64,000 nt of DNA from Nelumbo lutea (lineage: Eukaryota; Streptophyta; Magnoliopsida; Proteales; Nelumbonaceae), in assembly GCA_022828595.1 (NCBI GenBank), contig JAKGHH010000003.1:11656934-11720933 (forward strand), given 5' to 3'. The notes below the pieces were generated by a model. The model was not told the origin of the DNA. It saw nothing but the letters and a program-made list of their open reading frames with translations, and searched no databases. How positions within the stretch are numbered: position 1 is the first letter of the stretch; every line of letters starts with the position of its first letter. This document shows, one piece after another, positions 11,801 to 21,132 of the stretch. The translations under genes and the position numbers were made by a program.

Positions 11801-14012
11801 TCATCATTTTTTGGACCTTTTGCATAGGTATATTTTGAGTGATAAGGTAGCTTTAGGATGAAATGCTCAATTGTCATTGCATTCAACAAGTGGCCACCTA
11901 CATTTATTGTTGCCTTCCGCATCATTGCAACGATCATATGGGGGCTCTCCGGTATCCCATCCTCTAGGAATGCATTCATCATGCGTGAATTATAGATGTT
12001 GATCCAGAATGCAAGCTTCTGCTGATGAGTAAGACCATCTAGGTTGACAGATGCAAGCTTCCCAAGAAGCGGCTTCAGTCTCCGGATCAGAAACAAAGAG
12101 TTTGTTCTTCGATTTGGATCAATTGAACTAGCTTCGATTACAAATAGGTGTTTGTATGGACCAATATCCCTCTTTCCAAATTCTGAACAAATACCATAAG
12201 GATCTCTGAACTCTGGTTCTTCATATGTTTCATTAGATGTTTAGGAAGACAACATATCAGGTTCCGTTCCCCTGTTCTTCATCCTGCTCATCCTCAGGAA
12301 AATGCTTGACAGGCACTTCAAAATTTCTTCTGAGATTTTGTTAGGACTGTTACTCTCTCCTTCTGGTGTTGTTTCTTCAGGAACAACTGATGCACTTTGT
12401 TCTTCTGTGTCTTGTTCTATGGCTCCACATTCTAGCTGTAATTTCAGAGGATCCAAGCACTTCTCTACTGATCCATTCTCAATGGGGGGACTCTTCACTG
12501 GGGTTATGATTTTTGTGTCTCTATCTTTTGGGGATTGCTTGTTGTTTTTTGACGAATTAGTGCAGGACTGATTCTCTTTTCCCCGTGCATCTTCTGAAAA
12601 AGCCGATGAAGGATGAGCTTTCTTCGAGGGTTGTTTCCCATTTGAGGGCCGAATAGAATGATGCTCTGTTCGATCGGAAATAGGCTCAAAGGCCAACCGG
12701 GTCGAAGCCGACGAATTGCCAGGAATAGAAGGTAGAATCCTTGCAGTGGATGCCTGACGTAACCACAACTTGAACCCAGAAATCGATGTTGCACTATCAA
12801 GAGGAGCGTGGTACAGACTGTTACCGGGAATAAATGGAGCAACACCGAGTTCTACTTCGTTGTCGCTATCATCATCAAGAACATGATTCCAAGGTATAGG
12901 AGCGATGAGTGGTCTACCGTGGTTGTCTCCTCCGGTTGGGTACGGGTTATCCCGGTTCCTTGGAGCAGCCTTCCGTAACAAGGTTTGCAGTTGTTCAGCC
13001 ATCTCTGCCAACTGCTGCTCGATGTTACGTGTGGCTGTACGCTGTTCTTCAATTGCCATCCAAACAGCTGGAAACCCCTGATCTCCGTCATAGGGTGGGT
13101 TGCGACTACTACTGTCTTGGTTGGCCATTTGACTGGGCGAACTCCCTGCTCTGATACCACCTGATGCAGCGTGGAAGTAATGGAAGTCAGATCTAGCTAT
13201 GCAAGCACCGGGCGTCGCTAGCACCGGGCGAATAACACCGATTTCTCTAGGAGAGAGAAAATGTGGCAAAACCCAAAGAGAAGATAACTTAAGAAAATCT
13301 GAAAATATGAAGTATGAATTAACTGAAAACTATCAATATTTATAATACATATGGAAATTGTAAAAGAACTAGGAAAGAACAACTAGGATAGATCTAGATA
13401 ACTAATCTGATAGGATCGAACTCTTCTTGGCTTGATTTTCACCGTCAGATCTTCTTGGATCTAATCCATGAATCTTGGGAGTCTTGATTATCCTGAATTC
13501 TTGAATTCTTGAATTCTTGAATTCTTGAATTCTTGAATTATCTCTAGCCCTTATCCTTATCCTATGAGCTGCCGCCCCTACGGTGATGTGGGCCTTGGGA
13601 TGGGGCTCCATCACTCATTGTTCTCATTTTGTTGTAATTCTTACATAGTTTTCATTTATTTAAGTGTAAAAATAATTGAGGAAAATATCTGAATTGCCCA
13701 AGTTGATTTTTACTAATCATTAACCCTTAATTCGTCCATTAAACCAAAGTTTATATTCTGATGTTGTCTTACTGTATCTTACATTCACACATATAAATCT
13801 ACGTATGCATGCATATGTAGACCTATGCATATATCTGGTTATATATGTGTATTATAGATAAGCTACCTAAAAGGTACTTGATATATGTCATTTTGTAGCA
13901 TTTTCTTCTCTTTCTTTTATTTTAATTTTTAATATTCTCCTGTTAAAGCAAGTCTTATGGCTCCAATTACAGGAACGTCTTTTCTGGATGGAGGTTTACA
14001 TGCTTCAATTGA
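4092..14012 (+). CDS. ROP/RAC small GTPase, type II (8 exons)
   Basis: Plant Rho-family (ROP/RAC) molecular switch that cycles between GTP and GDP forms at the plasma membrane and controls polarity, cytoskeleton and defence or hormone signalling. Exons: 4092-4196, 4441-4528, 4721-4830, 4934-4997, 7341-7405, 7518-7583, 8959-9059, 13973-14012. All introns are GT-AG and phases agree, giving 212 residues. Visible motifs are the P-loop GDGAVGKT (15-22), the effector loop with Thr40 ([10 protein letters not shown]), WDTAGQE (61-67), TKLD (120-123), the Rho insert helix ([13 protein letters not shown]) and a lysine-rich tail. The last exon replaces a CaaX end with GC (196-197) and a second Cys at 210, the palmitoylated tail type of type II ROPs. 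If the last intron is retained, translation stops at 9061-9063 and the tail ends CSLL, a CaaX box. Exons 1-7 are very secure and exon 8 fairly secure. Introns 4 and 7 are enlarged by transposons. Confidence 0.93.
6264..6724. mobile_element. hAT-type MITE, TAGGGGTG(TG)CAA family, copy 1
   Basis: A 461 bp non-coding element in ROP intron 4. It begins TAGGGGTGTGCAATTTGG and ends with a decayed inverse (TTGCTCTCCCA). It is flanked by a perfect 8 bp duplication, GTTAGGAC (6256-6263 and 6725-6732), as hAT transposases produce. The interior is made of GGGCTTGG / CCAACCC motifs. A relative lies at 56021-56453. Confidence 0.8.
8800..8852. repeat. (TA)n(TG)n microsatellite
   Basis: A pure TA tract is followed by about 18 TG units inside intron 6 of the ROP gene, shortly before exon 7. 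This is a likely polymorphic marker. The TG/pyrimidine-like tract lies about 110 bases before the acceptor and is probably not itself the splice tract. Confidence 0.9.
10456..10943 (-). repeat. 3' LTR of the gene-capturing element
   Basis: The 3' LTR in element orientation. It contains a run of GAATTCTT units (about 10797-10868), interrupted by GATTATCTT and ATGGCTATT pieces. It is longer than the other LTR (488 against 452 bp) mainly because of this tract. The purine tract adjoining at 10944-10958 marks its inner edge. Confidence 0.88.
11218..13128 (-). pseudogene. Chimeric retroelement ORF: gag-like/DUF547/GH3
   Basis: One reading frame on the minus strand, broken by a single TAA (12241-12243). 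The likely start is the ATG at 13128, just after the primer site ([12 protein letters not shown]). The first part has a coiled, Gln/Glu-rich stretch ([20 protein letters not shown]) that looks gag-like. From roughly 12850 onward the frame resembles plant DUF547 (MIP1-type) proteins, ending in the block with [25 protein letters not shown] and [18 protein letters not shown]. At about 11790 it switches to the C-terminal half of a GH3 acyl-acid amido synthetase ([38 protein letters not shown]). Introns are absent, so captured cDNA is implied. GH3 lacks its ATP-binding N-terminal half and its true C-terminus, so no enzyme activity is expected. The frame stays open across both junctions. Confidence 0.85.
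13162..13613 (-). repeat. 5' LTR of the gene-capturing element
   Basis: The 5' LTR in element orientation. The primer-binding site on its inner side (13148-13159) is separated from it by two bases. It carries the shorter GAATTCTT array (about 13495-13540). Its outer end is followed by CTCAT, the probable target duplication. Confidence 0.88.
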
Positions 14013-16439
14013 AGTTCATCTTTCTTGCCAACGTTTTAGCAAATAGTCACGTGGTCTGTTACCTTACATTGCTTTCTGAAATTTCTCCACTATGTGTTGT
14101 TAATGCTCCCAGATTGCCATGATCGTGATTCTACATGCATTTGTTCTGATAGAAATGAACATTCTTACCTCAACAAACTCACACACAGTGATTGGTTAAT
14201 ATTTCTCATATTTATGTTCCTACTGCTGGAGTAAAAAGGGATGGTGCCTCTGACACCTAACTTGTTTCTGCAGTGTAAAACGATGGAGTGTTTTTTAATA
14301 CTTCCTTTTGTATATCTTTTAACAATGAGAAATACATTACAAGTTTGTGTTATATGAATTTTTAATTGCAATACAGTATTTAAAACAACAGAAAAAGGAT
14401 GTTCGATGAACATTTTGACCTTTACTGTCTGTGTATTGTCTTCCATTAACTTATGTAACTACAGTTTTGGAATTATTATTGTTTCAAGTGCCCTCTCATG
14501 TTACCAAGTGAAGTGCATTACAAGTTTGTCTTCTATTAACTTACATAACTAAAGTTTGGAATTACTATTTTTTCAAGCGCCCTGTCATGTTACCAAGTGG
14601 GACCACAACAAAAAATGATCCATCCATGCAATACTTAAAACGTTTTCCTTGAAAGGCTAACAAGTGCATTTTTGGTAACTTCTTCAGTAGGAATTTATCT
14701 TGTCTGAGCCTGTCAAAGATTTGATCACAAGTACAAAGGGACAATAATATTTTACATGCTACATTACATAGTATGGACTATGGAGGCAGCTAGCTTGCTT
14801 GAACTTTATGTGCTTGGACTTAAGAGGTTGTATTTAGATCATCGTTATCTAAGCCTTGTGCCAACTATACGAGGTTGGCTACATAAATTCTGTTCTGCCA
14901 TTCCCTCCTTGTTCAGTACTATATCCATTGATAAATCGGTGACCCTTAAATCTTTTTTCATTACTTCAACCCATGTCCTTTAGTGGTTTTATAAATCACC
15001 TCTTCTAACTCTCTTGTAATAAATCACCTCTTAGTGGTTTTATAGATAGTCTTTTCTGCATGTGCCCAAACCATTTTAATCTACTTTCCTCGTTGTATCA
15101 CTTGTTAGAGCCACTCCTGTGTTTTCATTTTTTGTCCTATTCTTTCTAATTTTCTCATTTATCCATCTCGACATTTGTGTTTCCACTACTCTCATTTTCA
15201 GAATTGAATATTTGAAAACAAAATATCAAAACAAATTAATTGCTGCATTGCAGTATGATACAGTAACCATAGATTACAGAGGTTGGCTGGGTTGGAAAAT
15301 CTAATGAAATGGTGGGAAAAGAAAAATACATGAGGTGGTGGGACAAGAACAAATTCTGAAGGATTCTGCATAACAAAAAAGTAAGCAGGAAAAAAAGGGA
15401 CATTTTAAGGGTAGGAATCTTGCCACTAGGTGAGGATCAGAAGATAACATTGGCGCTAGCTGACTTTACTAGTATTAGATTTTTGAAGGAACTAGGTTAT
15501 TGGGTTGCGAGTTGCACATTCAATGCATGTAAATTTTCAGAGGTCATAACTTTGCACTTCGATGTTCGATTGGAGTGATATATTTTTTTTAATTTTTTAT
15601 TGTGGGTAATTTCTCGAGACCTATGTGTCCCAAGGAGCCGTAGGCACCTTGTCCCGTTATTTTCACAAAAACCCCTTTTTTTGCCTTAAATTTCAATTTT
15701 TAATATTTTTATAAATAAAAAATTTAAACTGAATTAAAAAACATAAATTAAATATAAAAATACACATCACATATTTAAAACATAATTATAAATTATTTAT
15801 TGATAAAATATATATTTACACACACACACGCACACACAATATATATATATATATATGTATATACATATGAGACGGTTTGACCCATTCAACCCGGTGACAT
15901 AATGCAGCCCAGAGGAAAAAATGGTTCGGCCTTCGGATAGGTTTTTAAAACATTGGTTAAAAGCCATCTTATCCAAAATTTCAAAAAAAAAAAAAATCTA
16001 ACACAACGAGTTGTGACCTTTTTATCCATGGTGAAAAGGATGGCTTCCTCCTTTCAAGAAGCAAGGGCTTTTCTATTGAATGACCTTACTAACAGCTTAA
16101 TGTTTTAGGTTGAATGATTCTTCAAAATGATATCGAAGCCTCTTTAATTAAATGGTGTAGTGTTTGATCCTTATTAATTTTATAATAATTAATTTCAGCG
16201 CAAGATATGAGGACTTGTGATTAAACTTTAGAGAATAAAACTCTTCAAATTCAAGGATTTCAGGTAACAACTTAAACTTTTAACAGTTCCTCAACCAAAA
16301 AGTAATTATTTTCGTTTAAACTGCACACAATAACCTTTTAACACATTTTCTTTCAATGTACAGTAGATTTGAGTTAGCAATATAAATTACTGAAAGCAAT
16401 ACTCGAAGGTGACTCATTAGTAACAGTCAGGTGCATTGA
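14013..16439. other. Intergenic region after the ROP gene
   Basis: It starts with the ROP 3' untranslated region, whose end I cannot place. It includes a tandem pair of about 71 bp (14439-14509 and 14529-14599), a CA/TA microsatellite (15818-15865) and AT-rich DNA. No gene is supported. Confidence 0.5.
14439..14599. repeat. Diverged tandem duplication (~71 bp units)
   Basis: 14439-14509 and 14529-14599 share the order of TCTTC(C/T)ATTAACTTA, AGTTT(T)GGAATTA and CTCATGTTACCAAGTG-type blocks with about ten differences. The pair lies roughly 430 bp after the ROP stop codon and may fall in its 3' untranslated region. Confidence 0.75.
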
Positions 16440-16451
16440 CCATATATTTTC

Positions 16452-16590
16452 AAGGAAACCAATATGGTAGCAGATCTCTTGGCTAAATTGGGTTATAATA
16501 ACGGCGTGGAAAATGCAATTTTTCCGAACAGAAGTTTGATCGAGAGAAACAGATGCAATGATCCATGGAACTGCACTACCCCTAGATGTT
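16452..16590 (+). pseudogene. LINE RNase H-like C-terminal fragment
   Basis: An open stretch FKETNMVADLLAKLGYN continues to a stop at 16588-16590. The pattern NxVADxLAKLG is typical of the end of the RNase H domain of plant LINE (L1-type) polyproteins. Nothing upstream forms the rest of the domain and no poly-A tail follows directly, so this is a short relic. Confidence 0.6.
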
Positions 16591-17251
16591 GTTAGTGTCT
16601 TTGTTGTCTACCGAAAAAACGCAAGGGGTTACTAAATTATTTTCAAAGCATTTAATAGAATTGATCACATTGTTGACTCAAAAGAACCCCTAATTTTTTT
16701 ATATGTGCTACTGTTTTAAGGGGTGGATTCGAATTGAACTTTTCATAAATTATTGTTGTGGATGAGACGGCAGCGGCGGACACAAAACACTTTTAGCAAT
16801 TGGGTATGATATGAGAGCATCTTGTGTCCCTTGAAGCATTCAAAGATGCTTCATTCATTCAAAGAATAGGAAATATGAAGCATTCAACTGACGCAGAGTC
16901 AGCGAAGCCTCCTTCTACGATGATTTTAGTCACGCACGCGCGATTAATTGTACAGATTTGAACGTGTTTCAATTGACGTGATAGATCCAGATTCCTGCCG
17001 GCTGCATATTATCCAATTGACGTACATATTAGATGTAAAGATTAATATTCGCTGCAGCGCTGCCAGAACATCACTGCCCTCTATTGGGAACATCTCTCGA
17101 TGATATATTAAAAATGATGATATCGGGAGATATTCCCAATACATGATAAAGATATACTGTGAGATGTTGCGGGGCGCCCCAGATTTGAATTCATCTTATT
17201 TATGTATAAGAATAAAATATAATTATAAGAATGTGTGAACTTTTGTTTTAA

Positions 17252-17600
17252 GATTTTAGCAAAATAGTTTGATTAAGGCACGTCAAACTTCTTTTAGAGA
17301 TAAAAGATAAAAAAAATATGCACGTCTTTTCGTAATGAAACGGGAAAAGATGGAAACTCGAGCTACCATACTATTAAGCAGCCAATAAACTATATAAAAA
17401 ATTATGCCAAACAAAGCCTTACTTTATGGTCTTTCTTTTGGGTGGATGGGCATTGAGGGTGGTGCTGAGACTGAGTCGTCGGTTGGCGCCTACCCGCACA
17501 CGCCACGAAAAGAAAAAACAGCCACCCATAATAGTCATGGTCAAGGATGCGTGATTTTACCAAAAAAACAATTTTATAAATAGGTGAGCAATGGAGAGAA
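17252..17600 (+). repeat. Orphan copy of the alpha-DOX promoter region
   Basis: This stretch repeats 20488-21035. Shared blocks include AGATTTTAGCAAAATAGTTT, TCTTTTCGTAATGAAACGGG, GGCATTGAGGGTGGTGCTGA and the TATA-containing TTTTATAAATAGGT. After the TATA box the copies diverge and no coding exon follows here. The two copies flank the Copia remnant. Confidence 0.75.
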
Positions 17601-17831
17601 GAAAAAGCTCTGTAAAATATTATTCTAGAAGCTATAAAACAAAGGTCATTTTTTTTTATATATACAATTTGACAAAAAGAATGATGTAGAAAATAACAAA
17701 TTCTTTAATAAACTTGCCACCTCACCTTATAAAACAAAAAAATAATATGAAGCTAATAACTAAGTAAATGATGAACTCTAATGAACTGTGAATAGCATTG
17801 AATATGCAAGAAGAATATACATGTTTTGTAC

Positions 17832-20460
17832 ATCCCCCCTCAAGTTGGATTGTGAAGTAAATCCATCATGCCCAACTTGGACAACATCAAATGAAATTAA
17901 TGAGGAGCTAAAGCTTTGGTAAATATGTCTGTCACTTGCTGTTTAGTAGAGATGTGCTGAGGACGAACAAATCCATGTTTGAATTGATTGCGAACCAAGT
18001 GGCAGTCAATCTCCAATGTTTGGTTCTCTCATGGAAAACGGGGTTGGCAATGATATGAAGGGCGACTTGATTGTCACACCACAAAGGAATGGGAATGTGC
18101 AGTGGAATTTGCAAATCTTTTAGAATATAAGTTATCCATTGCAACTCACAGACTATGGAAGCCATGCTGCGGTATTCAACCTCTGCTGAAGAATGTGACA
18201 CTGTGGTTTATTTTTTTTGTTTACCATGAGATAAGAGAGTGACCAAGACAAAAATAGAATCCAGTGAGTGAACGACGAGTGTCAATGCAAGATGCCCAGT
18301 CAACATCACTGAATGCTTGTAACTTGAAAGAATCCTGGATAGAAAAATAAAACCCCTTACTAAGTGTGCCCTTTAAGTATTTAACAACATGTAAAGCTAC
18401 TTCCTGGTGGCTTCTGCAGGGTAAATTAATGAATTGATTTAATTGTTGAACTGCATAAGTCAAATCTGGTCGAGTAAGATTCAAATACAATAATCTTCCC
18501 ACCAATCTGCGATATTTGTCAGGATCAAGTAAAAGATCTCCTGCTTGAGAAGAGAATTTATGGCATTTAGGTAGAGGACTTGTAATAGGCTTGGCACCCA
18601 ATAATCTAACATCTGTAACAATATCTAAGGCATACTTTCTCTTATTATTATAAGTGCTAGTATCACTGTGTGCAATCTCAATTCCCAAGAAGTATCTTGC
18701 AAGACCAAGATCTTTGATGGTGAATTCAGTATCCAAAAACTTCTTCACAACTAAGATCTTCTCTTCACAAGTTCCTGTAATTAAAACATCATCCACGTAC
18801 ACAAGTAGAGCTATGAAAATAGGTGGAAGATTTCAATGTAAAAAGGCAATGATCATGCTGTGATTGCGAAAAACCATAAATTTGCAATTTCTTGCAAAAT
18901 TCTGAATTCCATTCTCTAGAAGCCTGTTTAAGGCCATAAAGAGATCTCCTTAACTTGCAAACTTCTCATTCTTTAGCCTTTTTATACCCTTCTAGAGGCC
19001 ACATATAAACTTCTTCTGTGAGAAATCCATGCAAGAAAGCGTTATTTATATCCAGCTGGTGAATTGGCCAAGAAAATGCAGTTGCCACAACTAAATAAAT
19101 TTTGACAGTAACCAACTTGGCTACTGGAGAAAAGCTTTCAAAATAGTCTACTCCAACAACTTGATTGTACCCTTTGACCACCAATCTTGCCTTGCATCTG
19201 TCAACTCTCCCATATGGTTTCAGTTTCACCTTATAGACCCATTTAGAGCCAATAGTAGGGCTGTTCATAAGAATGCCCAACTCAGACCGACCCAACCCGA
19301 GTCGGCCGGGTTTTCATCCGTACCGGTCGATTTCGAGTTCGGCACATACATAAACCGAAATCTCGGGTCGGTTTCGATTTTCTTGCATGAAAACCAAAAC
19401 CAATCTGACCCGAACCGAACTAGTATTCTACTAGTTTGGTAGTCTAGTTTGAGTAGTTTCCTAATTCCTACTAATCTTCTACTAGAACTAGAACTCTAGA
19501 AGGCCCATTAGGCAATAACAATTAGAATTCAATTAAGTGTCATTTTTTAGTTTTTTACATAGATTAGAATTTAGAAGGTTTCTAAATTATTATTTTATTG
19601 ATTTACCTACCTAGATTTACCTAGTTTTTTACTCTAGAAGGCCCATTATTGACACTTGTTTTTACGTGAAGAATTTATTGATTTTATTCTTTACCTGAAT
19701 TAAATTTAGATTTATCCTGGACTCTTGAATATCAAATTATCAACTAATTCAAATTTTATTTGGCTTTGTACAGAAGCAAAACCGAAACCGACCCAACCCG
19801 ACTCAAACCGACCAGGTCGGTTTGGCCTGTCAATGGGTCGGTTTCGGTTCCCACCTTAGCTAACCCGACCAAGTCGGGTCGGTTGGGAAAATCCCAAGAA
19901 ACCGACCCAACCCGACCCGTGAACACCCCTAGCCAATAGGTTTCTTCCCTGCAGGTAATGGCATCAAATCCCAGGTTTGGTTTGATTCTAAAGCCTCTAA
20001 CTCCTTGTTCATTGCCTACACTCTTTCTGCTTTAACATTGGCCTCTTTGTAAGATTTTGGTTCCTGAATAGTTGTAACATTTGCTAGAAAGGACAAGTAA
20101 TCACATATAAACAGTGGTGAGCGAATGAAAGGAAATGTCTAAGGGGTGTATTTGGAACTGGTGGGCGTGGTTCTGGGTAAGTAAGTATTGGCAGCAGTTA
20201 GTAACAAAGTCTTTCATCCAGGATGACTTATTCCTAATCCTAGTATTGTGTCTGGTTTGTTGGAGGTCTAGATCAGGTTGAAGTGGTACCATTTCAATTG
20301 CAGGTTCAACATCTAATATTTGGTCTGATGTTGAATGGTCAGTAAGTTCTAAATCCAAACAGGAGTAAGATCAGGTGCAGATGATGAAAGTTCAAACTGT
20401 GAAATTAATTATGGAATAACAGATTCTTCAAATACATGTTCACTGTTAGCGGTTGATATG
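17832..20460 (-). mobile_element. Degenerate Ty1/Copia element (pol remnant)
   Basis: Minus-strand Copia polyprotein with stops and frameshifts. In order of translation: a poorly conserved pre-RT segment (20101-20358); the RT start, split by the nested hAT element (the [11 protein letters not shown] junction); an RT block DINNAFLHG and FSPVAKLVT (18966-19295); the catalytic box YVDD (18790-18801) with LGLARYFLGIEI and LTRPDLTYAV (18221-18802); then the RNase H segment SSAEVEYRSMAS (17932-18201). Left of it a purine tract, complementary to CATCCCCCCTCAAGTT (17831-17846), marks the start of the 3' LTR at 17832. Its outer end and the 5' LTR, gag and integrase are not found, so the element is truncated. 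Confidence 0.88.
19256..19931. mobile_element. hAT-type MITE nested in Copia RT
   Basis: A 676 bp non-coding element with terminal inverted repeats TAGGGCTGTTCA / TGAACACCCCTA (one mismatch in 12) and a perfect 8 bp target duplication GCCAATAG (19248-19255 and 19932-19939). The subterminal regions repeat ACCGACCCAACCCG and its complement, which would fold back strongly. It interrupts the Copia RT between the codons for PIG and SKWVYK, so it is younger than the Copia insertion. Confidence 0.92.
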
Positions 20461-20487
20461 GGCAAGGGCAAGAGGAAATCTGTTTCT

Positions 20488-21035
20488 AAGATTTTAGCAA
20501 AATAGTTTGATTGAGGCACGCCTTCTTATGCAAAGATATAATTAAAGTTGAAAAACTTTATTTAGAGTTCATTTGGTGGCTAGATCTTTTCGTAATGAAA
20601 CGGGAAAAGATAAAAAATCGGGCTACCGTACTATTAAACAGCCAATAACCCATATAAAAAAATATGCTAAACAAAGCCTTAGTTTTTTACTTTCATGGTC
20701 TTTCTTTTGGGTGGATAGGCATTGAGGGTGGTGCTGAGACTGAGTCATCGGCTGGCGCCTACCGACACACACACCACAAAAAGACAAAAAAGCCACCCAT
20801 AAGTGGATAGGCATTGAGGGTGGTGCTGAGACTGAGTCATCGGCTGGCGCCTACCGACACACACACCACAAAAAGACAAAAAAGCCACCCATAACAGTCA
20901 TGGTCAAAGATGCATGATTTTACCCCCAAAAAAAAAAAGGAAATTTAGGAAAATGCGTAGCACAAAGAAATTAAATTGCCTGCGTGGTACAAGTTGATAA
21001 AAGGCAACAAGCTTGTACAAATTTTATAAATAGGT
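20488..21035 (+). promoter_or_regulatory. Promoter region of alpha-DOX gene 1
   Basis: The region directly upstream of the first alpha-DOX gene. A TATA box TATAAATAG (21025-21033) lies about 100 bases before the start codon. It contains a 92 bp tandem duplication (20711-20894) absent from the orphan copy at 17252-17600. Transcription start and regulatory motifs are not proven by sequence alone. Confidence 0.6.
20711..20894. repeat. 92 bp tandem duplication
   Basis: Two adjacent and nearly identical units, 20711-20802 and 20803-20894, each starting GTGGATAGGCATTGAGGGTG and ending AAAAGCCACCCATAA. The corresponding sequence near 17440-17535 occurs once, so the doubling happened in this copy only. 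Confidence 0.92.
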
Positions 21036-21132
21036 ACAATGGGTATTTGGGTTGTGCGAGCTCTGTAATTGTAGAGATCATTTATTATTAATTAGTTTGG
21101 GCTTTGGAGATCGGAGAAGTGAAATAAGAAGA

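Larger units (their letters stand above)
10456..13613 (-). mobile_element. Gene-capturing LTR retrotransposon (3.16 kb)
   Basis: Non-autonomous LTR retrotransposon inserted antisense in the last ROP intron. The direct repeats 10456-10943 and 13162-13613 both begin TGATGCAGCG and end CTCCATCA on the plus strand, and by eye are about 95 percent identical apart from indels. Read on the minus strand, a tRNA-iMet-type primer site TGGTATCAGAGC (13148-13159) follows the 5' LTR and a purine tract (10944-10958) precedes the 3' LTR, so the orientation is secure. The flanks CTCCT (10451-10455) and CTCAT (13614-13618) are a likely 5 bp target duplication with one change. No protease, reverse transcriptase or integrase is present. 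The 2.2 kb interior is filled by a chimeric frame with DUF547 and GH3 pieces. Mobilisation would need proteins from another element. Confidence 0.9.

Noticed and set aside
17252..20920. The direct repeats around the Copia relic as its LTRs
   Set aside because: The purine tract places the 3' LTR boundary at 17832, away from the repeat, and the repeat contains the alpha-DOX TATA region on the opposite strand to Copia transcription.
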